NCBI GenBank assembly: GCA_910585755.1 | Contig: CAJUFH010000050.1 | Location: 1 to 22,445, forward strand | Direction: 5' to 3' | DNA from: an uncultured Muribaculaceae bacterium | GTDB taxonomy: Bacteria > Bacteroidota > Bacteroidia > Bacteroidales > Muribaculaceae | Length of the DNA stretch: 22,445 nucleotides | Shown here: one piece after another, positions 15,004 through 20,645 of the stretch | Layout of the letters: every line of letters begins with the position of its first letter | Position numbering within the stretch: the first letter of the stretch is position 1 | Program-made: the position numbers and the translations under genes | Notes under the pieces: model-generated | Database searches by the model: none | The model's input: the letters and a program-made list of their open reading frames with translations, nothing else | What the model was told of the DNA's origin: nothing

Positions 15004-16077
15004 TTATAAAAAAGGGATCTGCTTTTGTTCAGTGGTTGGAGAGGAGGCGGTCGCGGCGAGGAGCCAGGGGCGGAGGCGCTGGTCGGCGGTTATCGCGGTT
15101 ATCTGGGAGAGCCAGGCTTCAAAGGGGACGCCGGCAAGGAGGGACGGATTGAAGGTTGATGCCTCGGTTGAGAGGAAGTCGGGGTCGGACAGGAGGGCGC
15201 TGATGCGCGGGGCGGAGTCGATTAGGCGCTTGTAGATTTGCGGGGCTGGTTTCGGGAGCCGCTCGCCGTTGATGGCGGAGATGGTGCCTCCGGCGGTAAA
15301 AGTGTCGCGGATGTGAGCGTTCAGGACGCTCTTTGTGGTTACGAGCCAGAGGGAGGCGTTGTCGAAGTCGCTTTTAAGAACCTCGGGGAAGAGGGCGAAC
15401 ATCCGCGCCTGGTAGTCTTTGCGCGTTTCCGCCGGGAGGTCTTTCCAAAAGCCTACCGTTACGGAGGTGGCGGTGTCGCCCTGCGCGTCGCCGAGCCACC
15501 AGGGCATCTCCGCGCGCCCCTCGGCGAGAGCCTTGCGGCGGTAGTAGTCGCGCACGATGGCGATTGCCTGTCCGCCTGAGCGGAAGGAGTCGTAGTCAGT
15601 GCCGATTTTGTCGAAGATGCTCTCTCCGTCGGCTAATTCCATGTCGATCAGGTAGCGGGGGCAGTGGGTGACGGCGATTTCCCTCATCACCTCCCCGTAA
15701 GGGCGGCAGCGGAACTCGGCGCGGGTGCCTCCGAGCTTGGCGAACAGCAGGAGGATGTGTCCGACTCCCGGTTCGCGGGTCGTCTCCACGATGCTGCTCC
15801 CCGTCGAGGTCCAGTAATCCTTGGCGGTTGACTTAACCTCCACTCCGAACCGGCCCGCGACTACGATGTCGGGGAATCGGGCGCCTGAAATCCAGCGAAC
15901 GTCCTCCATGGAGAACGGCGAGCCGCCGCAAACAGCCTGTAGCGCCTTGAAGGCGGCTTCCTCTACCTGGGTGGCTGTAGCGCCGCGCAGAAACGACGGG
16001 TCTTCGGCTGCGATGCGGTTCAGGAGGTCGGTGGCGGAGGCCGCGAGGGCTTCGAAAGAGGCTTGTGTCTGTTCCAT
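15004..16077 (-). CDS. Probable type II restriction endonuclease (PD-ExK fold)
   Basis: A 357-residue protein whose role is mainly given by position: it begins 21 bp after the stop of a cytosine-5 methyltransferase gene, the standard layout of a type II restriction-modification pair. The sequence itself shows a PD-(D/E)xK nuclease core: Asp70 in FPDIVV and Glu80/Lys82 in GVEVKST, separated as in the fold, with an upstream helix carrying VEEAAF (38-43). The rest has no motif I recognise; the C-terminal 150 residues are helix-rich and may bind the target. It would cut unmodified DNA in the cytosol at the sequence protected by the partner methylase. Recognition site not assignable. No control (C) protein gene is present. 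The frame is intact, and the stop codon lies seven bases from the shared hairpin. Confidence 0.78.
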   Translation of the reverse strand: MEQTQASFEALAASATDLLNRIAAEDPSFLRGATATQVEEAAFKALQAVCGGSPFSMEDVRWISGARFPDIVVAGRFGVEVKSTAKDYWTSTGSSIVETTREPGVGHILLLFAKLGGTRAEFRCRPYGEVMREIAVTHCPRYLIDMELADGESIFDKIGTDYDSFRSGGQAIAIVRDYYRRKALAEGRAEMPWWLGDAQGDTATSVTVGFWKDLPAETRKDYQARMFALFPEVLKSDFDNASLWLVTTKSVLNAHIRDTFTAGGTISAINGERLPKPAPQIYKRLIDSAPRISALLSDPDFLSTEASTFNPSLLAGVPFEAWLSQITAITADQRLRPWLLAATASSPTTEQKQIPFL

Positions 16078-16098
16078 CGGAGAGAGCGTTTGAGTCGG

Positions 16099-17466
16099 TT
16101 AACCGAAATATAGGGGCCATACCTCCTGGAGGCGGCGGGCGATGTTGTAGGCGAGCATCGGGGGCACGGCGTTGCCGATTACCTTGTAAGCGCCGGAGGG
16201 GCTGAGGCCGAATTTGGCGGAGCCTTCCGAGGCGGGGGTAACGAAGGGGTAGTCGGGGGGGAATGTCTGAATTAGGGCGCACTCCCGCGGTGTCATGCGG
16301 CGTTCGGCCAGTCCGCGGGCCAGCTCGTCGGCCATAGCTCCCCCGTGCTCGGCCGAGAGGCGGCGGTATTCGATGTTGCCGTGGTGCTCCGAGCGGATTG
16401 TCGGGCCGAGGCCGTCGATCGCGATTTCGCTCTGTCCCTGGCAGTGGCTCCCCATATATTTGGCGCGGGAGTAGTTGCGCTGCGAGAGGTCGGCCGACTT
16501 CTCCGGCTCGAGCAGCGAGGCGAACACCTCGCGGCAGCTTACCGGCTGGAGCAGCCCGGGGGCGCTTCCAGTGTGGCTGTGGGTCGGAGCGGGGTAGGGG
16601 TTGGCCGGAAGCTCCCCGGTGCGCTCGTATTCCGCTCTGACTTCGGGGCGGAGGGCCGATTTGCGGATGCCTATGAAGATAACGCGCTCGCGGGTTTCGG
16701 GGACCCCGTAGTCTCCGGCGTGGAGCACCTGCGGGTCGAGCACTATGTAGCCGTTTCCGTCGGCTCCCGAGAAGTCGCGCTGGATGATTTCCTTGGCTTC
16801 CCCGAGGCTGACGAGCCCCTTGACGTTCTCTGCCACGAATACCTTGGGCTTCACGATGTCGATTACCTGCTTCATCCAGAAGTAGAGCTTGCCGCGGGTC
16901 TCTTCGGAGGGTACGTCGCCCTCGCGCTTCGAGCCGTCGTGCATCTTTCCCGAGTCGAATCCGGCGCGTTTCCCGGCCACGGAGAAGTCCTGGCAGGGGA
17001 ATCCCCCCGTCACCAGGTCGATGTTCTCCGGGAATACGGCTTCGACCTCATCCCGCGGCGTTCCGGCGGCAATCAGTTTCTCGTTCTCCTGATGCTTTTT
17101 CACCAGGTCTACGATGCTCTTGAAGCGGTAGATCGCGGGGTCTTTGCCGAAGCGTTCCATATAGTTGGCCCAGGCTATCTTAGCCTCGCGCAGTATGTCG
17201 TTGGCGAAGACGGTCGAGAAGCGGTTGCGGCGCAGGAGCACCCAGTCGCCGTTGACCCCCTCCTGGATCCAGGGAGAACCCTCGGGGACCGAGCGGCGGT
17301 GGCAGATGAATCCCCCCTCGAAGCCGAGGTCCATGCCCCCGCAGCCTGAGAAGAGCGAGAGCATCCGCAGCTCCCCTTCCGGGGCGGGAGGGCACTGGGC
17401 CGCGTAATCGGGAATCTGCGCGTCGGCGAGACAGTCGGCGTGGAGCTTTATATTTTCTTTTGCCAT
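16099..17466 (-). CDS. DNA (cytosine-5) methyltransferase
   Basis: Transfers a methyl group from S-adenosylmethionine to C5 of cytosine in a target site, protecting it from the partner nuclease. From the ATG at 17466 the protein has 455 residues with the ordered C5-MTase motifs: motif I SLFSGCGGMDLGF (37-49), motif IV GGFPCQDFS with the catalytic Cys158, motif VI AENVKGL with Glu213, motif VIII VPETRERVIF (255-264), and motif X KVIGNAVPP (428-436). A target-recognition region lies at about 334-374 (MGSHCQGQ, GPTIRSEHHGN). Motif VIII normally reads QxRxR; here the Gln is Glu. There is a longer-than-usual insert between motifs I and IV. The open frame extends 66 codons upstream, but a good promoter (17501-17531) lies inside that extension, so I take 17466. 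The target specificity is not readable. Confidence 0.95.
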   Translation of the reverse strand: MAKENIKLHADCLADAQIPDYAAQCPPAPEGELRMLSLFSGCGGMDLGFEGGFICHRRSVPEGSPWIQEGVNGDWVLLRRNRFSTVFANDILREAKIAWANYMERFGKDPAIYRFKSIVDLVKKHQENEKLIAAGTPRDEVEAVFPENIDLVTGGFPCQDFSVAGKRAGFDSGKMHDGSKREGDVPSEETRGKLYFWMKQVIDIVKPKVFVAENVKGLVSLGEAKEIIQRDFSGADGNGYIVLDPQVLHAGDYGVPETRERVIFIGIRKSALRPEVRAEYERTGELPANPYPAPTHSHTGSAPGLLQPVSCREVFASLLEPEKSADLSQRNYSRAKYMGSHCQGQSEIAIDGLGPTIRSEHHGNIEYRRLSAEHGGAMADELARGLAERRMTPRECALIQTFPPDYPFVTPASEGSAKFGLSPSGAYKVIGNAVPPMLAYNIARRLQEVWPLYFG

Positions 17467-17500
17467 TGCGGGGCGAAATTTGAAGTCGTTAATAATCCCG

Positions 17501-17531
17501 CAAAGATACGCAATCCCCCCGAAATACCCAA
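17501..17531 (-). promoter_or_regulatory. Promoter of the restriction-modification pair
   Basis: On the minus strand TTGG (17528-17531), a 19-bp spacer and TATCTTTG (17501-17508) match the Bacteroidetes promoter. It lies 34 bp before the methylase ATG at 17466, supporting that start and placing methylase before nuclease in one transcript. Confidence 0.7.
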
Positions 17532-17581
17532 CAACCGGCGGGGCCTCGGAAAACAAATCGGAAAATAAATCAGGTTTTGGC

Positions 17582-17612
17582 TTGGCGGAGAGGGAAATAA
17601 TTGCTAACTTTG
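17582..17612 (+). promoter_or_regulatory. Promoter of rpsO-rpmE
   Basis: TTGG (17582-17585), a 19-bp spacer and TAACTTTG (17605-17612) form a Bacteroidetes-type promoter. It predicts a leader of about 110 nt before rpsO. A small hairpin (GAGCT 17615-17619 with AGCTC 17627-17631) sits at the very start of that leader. Confidence 0.7.
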
Positions 17613-17731
17613 CGGAGCTTTTTGGGAGCTCGCCGGCGGGTTCGTCCCGGAGAATGCCGCGCATTGCGACCTTAAAGCGCTGACATATTTTTATTTATCC
17701 TATTCCATAAACCTCAAAAATCTCAGAAAGA

Positions 17732-18007
17732 ATGCATCTTAATTCTGACGAAAAAATCGAGATCTTCGAGAAATACGGTAAGGGCAAGACTGACACTGGC
17801 TCTCCTGAAGCCCAGATTGCATTATTCTCGGTCCGTATCGCTCATTTGACTGAACACCTCAAGTCAAATCACAAGGATTATACGACAGCCCGTGCCCTGA
17901 AGGCCCTCGTCGGCAAGCGCCGCCGCCTTCTCGACTACCTGATCCGCAAGGACATCAACCGCTACCGCGCGGTAATCGCCCAGAAGGAACTCGGTATCCG
18001 TAAGTAA
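17732..18007 (+). CDS. rpsO: 30S ribosomal protein S15
   Basis: Primary 16S rRNA-binding protein of the small-subunit platform. The 91-residue product has the full-length S15 four-helix layout, with the conserved segments DTGSPEAQIALFSVRI (21-36) and HLTEHLKSNHKDY (38-50), and the basic stretch LVGKRRRLLDYL. It lies 42 bp before rpmE and shares its promoter. The leader of roughly 110 nt is longer than that of most genes here and could carry an S15 autoregulatory structure, as known in other bacteria; this was not folded. Confidence 0.98.
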   Translation: MHLNSDEKIEIFEKYGKGKTDTGSPEAQIALFSVRIAHLTEHLKSNHKDYTTARALKALVGKRRRLLDYLIRKDINRYRAVIAQKELGIRK

Positions 18008-18049
18008 GCCTCGTTTTCAACAGTTTCTCACACTCTAACGAAGTCCACA

Positions 18050-18304
18050 ATGAAGAAAGACATCCATCCCTCAAACTATCGCGAGGTGGTGTTCAAGGAT
18101 ATGTCGAACGACGACGTTTTCATCACCCGTTCGACCGTTGCCGCCAAGGAAACCATCGAAATCGACGGCGTTACCTATCCCCTGGTGAAGCTCGAAATCA
18201 CCAACACCTCCCACCCGTTCTTCACCGGCAAGCAGAAGCTTGTCGACACCGCAGGCCGCGTCGACAAGTTCCGCAACCGCTACGGCGACCGCAAGAAGAA
18301 ATAA
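18050..18304 (+). CDS. rpmE: 50S ribosomal protein bL31, type B
   Basis: Large-subunit protein at the subunit interface. The 84-residue chain opens MKKDIHPSNYREVVF and contains the type B segment NTSHPFFTGKQKLVDTAGRVDKF. It has no cysteine, so it is the zinc-independent form; Bacteroidetes commonly carry this type in the main ribosome. It follows rpsO closely and is followed after 18 bp by a strong terminator. Confidence 0.97.
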   Translation: MKKDIHPSNYREVVFKDMSNDDVFITRSTVAAKETIEIDGVTYPLVKLEITNTSHPFFTGKQKLVDTAGRVDKFRNRYGDRKKK

Positions 18305-18322
18305 CCTCCCAGCAAGATACGC

Positions 18323-18352
18323 GAGGAGCCGTGCCGAAAGGCGCGGCTCCTC
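18323..18352 (+). terminator. Rho-independent terminator of rpsO-rpmE
   Basis: GAGGAGCCG (18323-18331) pairs with CGGCTCCTC (18344-18352). An inner GCC/GGC stem closes a GAAA tetraloop, with one T-G mismatch or wobble between the two stems. The downstream sequence TTGCTTTC gives a modest T-rich tail. Confidence 0.82.
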
Positions 18353-18608
18353 TTGCTTTCCCCGGCTTCCGCCCCGGCTTTTCTCCCGCTTGCCGCCTTC
18401 TCTCCGCGCCGCTCGCTGAAGCTCGCTCCACCCGACAGGCTCCGCGCGGCCGGCTCCGACAGCGCTGCGCTCCGACAGTGGCGAGCCGTAAGGCGAGCTT
18501 CTTCCAGCCCCCTCCCTTCTTTCTCCGGCCTCTTCTCCCCCTCCCTCCGCCGTTTGGGATTTTCCTAAACCTTAAACTATAAACTTTAAACCCTTAACTT
18601 CCCCTTCC
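18353..18608. other. Non-coding stretch with repeats upstream of EamA transporter
   Basis: No gene is supported here. The left half is C/T-rich and holds GCTCGC at 18411-18416 and 18421-18426, and the reverse GCGAGC at 18481-18486 and 18493-18498. Between them the decamer GCTCCGACAG occurs twice (18453-18462 and 18469-18478). A polypyrimidine stretch follows, then a heptamer tract runs almost to the transporter ATG. No consensus promoter was found. Confidence 0.6.
18566..18600. repeat. Heptanucleotide tandem repeat TAAACYY
   Basis: Five consecutive 7-bp units: TAAACCT, TAAACTA, TAAACTT, TAAACCC and TTAACTT. The tract ends 8 bp before the transporter ATG, so any gain or loss of a unit would alter the ribosome-loading region. 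Confidence 0.75.
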
Positions 18609-19484
18609 ATGTGGATTCTGCTCGCGATCGGGTCGGCTATCGGCCTTGGTTTCTATGATGTCATGAAGAAGCTGTCGCTGCGGGACAACAACGTCCTGGC
18701 GGTGCTCTTCTTGAATACCGTCTTCGGGACGCTGCTGCTGTCGCCGGTGCTTGTCGGCGACCTGGCGGCGGGCCACTATGGTCCCGGAGAGGGGGCGGTC
18801 GGCCATCTGCTGATAAGCATTAAGGCGGTTATTGTCCTGAGTTCGTGGACGCTGGGATATTTCGCAATCAAGCATCTGCCACTTACGATTCAGGGGCCGA
18901 TCAACGCCTCGCGCCCGGTTATGGTGCTCGTCGGGGCGCTCCTGATTTTCGGGGAGAGGCTTAATTGCATACAGTGGGTAGGGATTCTGCTGGGGTTCGC
19001 ATCGCTGTTTATGATCAGCCGGATAGGGGCGAAGGAGGGCTTCTCGGCCAGGGGGAGCCGGTGGATATGGCTGTCAGTCGGCGCGACGTTCCTCGGGGCA
19101 GTCAGCGCCCTGTATGACAAGTACCTGCTGACGCGTTTCGAGCCGCTGGAGGTCCAGGCGTGGTATTCGCTTTACCAGATGGTGCTGATGGGAGCCGTTG
19201 TGGCGGCGCTCTTCCGGGCGGGCCACGGCGGCGGCCGTTTCCGCTGGCGGTGGGCGATAGTGGGGATTTCTGTGTTCCTGACGGCGGCCGACCTGGCATA
19301 TTTCTACGCCCTGTCAGTGCCCGGGGCGATGATTTCAATTGTGTCGATGATCAGGCGCGGGAGCGTCGTGGTGCCGTTTTTCTACGGGGTTTTCGTGCTC
19401 GGGGAGCGGAATGTGAAGGCGAAGGTGGCCGACCTCTGCCTGTTGCTGGCGAGCCTCGCGCTGTTGGTGTTAGGGTCGAGCTAA
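18609..19484 (+). CDS. EamA/DMT-family inner-membrane transporter
   Basis: A 291-residue protein with about ten hydrophobic helices in two similar halves, the layout of the drug/metabolite transporter superfamily. The first half ends with the family-typical LIFGERLNCIQWVGILLGF (about 112-130) and the second with FVLGERNVKAKVADLCLLL (about 260-278). Substrate unknown: relatives export amino acids, nucleobases or metabolites. A charged loop near 200-212 (rich in His, Gly and Arg) separates the helices of the second half. The gene stands alone between the rpsO-rpmE terminator and the sdh promoter. The ATG at 18609 directly precedes the first helix and follows a heptamer tract. Confidence 0.88.
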   Translation: MWILLAIGSAIGLGFYDVMKKLSLRDNNVLAVLFLNTVFGTLLLSPVLVGDLAAGHYGPGEGAVGHLLISIKAVIVLSSWTLGYFAIKHLPLTIQGPINASRPVMVLVGALLIFGERLNCIQWVGILLGFASLFMISRIGAKEGFSARGSRWIWLSVGATFLGAVSALYDKYLLTRFEPLEVQAWYSLYQMVLMGAVVAALFRAGHGGGRFRWRWAIVGISVFLTAADLAYFYALSVPGAMISIVSMIRRGSVVVPFFYGVFVLGERNVKAKVADLCLLLASLALLVLGSS

Positions 19485-19535
19485 TCCGCACTGAATCCGA
19501 ATAGCGGAGGGATTAACGAAATATTTCCGTAATGG

Positions 19536-19567
19536 TTGTGAAAGTTGGCCTAAATTCAGTAATTTTG
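19536..19567 (+). promoter_or_regulatory. Putative promoter of succinate dehydrogenase operon
   Basis: TTGT (19536-19539), a 20-bp spacer and TAATTTTG (19560-19567) fit the Bacteroidetes promoter, with a weak -33. The predicted leader to the sdhC ATG is about 100 nt. Confidence 0.55.
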
Positions 19568-19675
19568 TCGAATTAAGCCGCCCCCGGGCCTGTTGCGGCG
19601 GATCGCCGGGGATGCCGGTTCCAGCATACGCCAATACAAACCAATTTTATAAAACTCAAAATCAATCCAACTCTT

Positions 19676-20629
19676 ATGTGGTTAACATCCTCATCCGTAG
19701 GTCGGAAGCTCATCATGTCGGTGACTGGTGCCTTTCTCGTCCTATTCCTGACGTTCCATGCGTTGATGAACGGTGTGGCGCTTTTCTGGCCCACAGCCTA
19801 CAACGTGGTGTGTGAGTTCCTGGGTGCCAACTGGTACGCGCTGGTAGGCACGCTCGTGCTGGCCGCTGGCTTCCTCCTGCACATCGTCTACGCCCTGTGG
19901 CTGACGATTCAGAACCGCCGCGCCCGCGGCTCGGAGCGCTACGCCGTTACCTCGCGTCCCCCGCAGGTCGAGTGGTCGTCGAAGAACATGCTCGTCCTGG
20001 GTATCGTTGTGATCGCCTTCCTGGTGCTCCACCTCGTACAGTTCTGGGCAAAGATGCAGCTCGCTGAAATCTGCCCCGCCGTCGGAGGCACCACCGTATG
20101 CATCGACGGCGTTGAGACCGTGGCCAACCCGGCCGCCGGCACCCTCTTCCTGCAGCTCGCCTTCTCCTGCTGGCTGACCCTGGCATGCTACGTTATCGGC
20201 CTGGTAGCCCTCTGGTTCCACCTTACCCACGGCTTCTGGTCGATGTTCCAGACCTGTGGCTGGAACGGCAAGATCTGGCTTCCCCGCCTGAAGGCTATCG
20301 GCAACTGGTGGGTAACCATCGTTGTCGGCCTCTTCCTTGCCGAGGCCATCGTGTTCACCGTGCAGGCCAACCGCGGCTACTATACCTCTAACGAAGCCCT
20401 CGTAGAGCAGTACGCCGAGATGGACGCCACACACGGCGCGCTGATCGCTCCCTGCGGAGCCGCCGTATGCGGCAACGCTGCCGAGTGCCCCAACGCTGCC
20501 GTTTGCGGCAACCCCGCGTGCTCCAAGGCTGACTGCGACCCCGCCACCTGCGTTCCCGCCGAGGGATGCTGCGCCGGAGCTGTCGTTGCCGTCGAGGAGA
20601 ATGTGATTGTAACAGATACCGTTAACTAA
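19676..20629 (+). CDS. sdhC: Succinate dehydrogenase/fumarate reductase cytochrome b subunit with Cys-rich tail
   Basis: Membrane anchor that carries two b hemes and the quinone site, linking succinate/fumarate chemistry to menaquinone. Residues 1-240 form the usual single-chain cytochrome with five hydrophobic helices (about 15-37, 53-77, 104-124, 155-183, 211-231). Histidines suited as heme ligands are His28, His69, His119 and His182 or His185. The family normally ends near residue 230-240. This protein goes on to 317 with a tail holding nine cysteines between 260 and 299 (Cys260, 265, 271, 277, 282, 287, 292, 298, 299) at 4-6 residue spacing, including a 12-residue repeat AAVCGN. With five helices the tail should lie on the side opposite the N-terminus, probably the periplasm. 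The tail is in frame, follows the same codon use and leads directly to sdhA 16 bp downstream. Its role is unknown. Confidence 0.93.
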   Translation: MWLTSSSVGRKLIMSVTGAFLVLFLTFHALMNGVALFWPTAYNVVCEFLGANWYALVGTLVLAAGFLLHIVYALWLTIQNRRARGSERYAVTSRPPQVEWSSKNMLVLGIVVIAFLVLHLVQFWAKMQLAEICPAVGGTTVCIDGVETVANPAAGTLFLQLAFSCWLTLACYVIGLVALWFHLTHGFWSMFQTCGWNGKIWLPRLKAIGNWWVTIVVGLFLAEAIVFTVQANRGYYTSNEALVEQYAEMDATHGALIAPCGAAVCGNAAECPNAAVCGNPACSKADCDPATCVPAEGCCAGAVVAVEENVIVTDTVN

Positions 20630-20645
20630 TATCCACGAATCAGAT

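Noticed and set aside
17467..17664. 66-codon N-terminal extension of the methyltransferase
   Set aside because: It contains the methylase promoter and overlaps the rpsO promoter; the ATG at 17466 gives a normal protein.
19485..19535. Terminator after the EamA transporter
   Set aside because: TAATCCGC and a downstream GCGGA..GATTA can pair only with a bulge and there is no T-run, so it is not listed.
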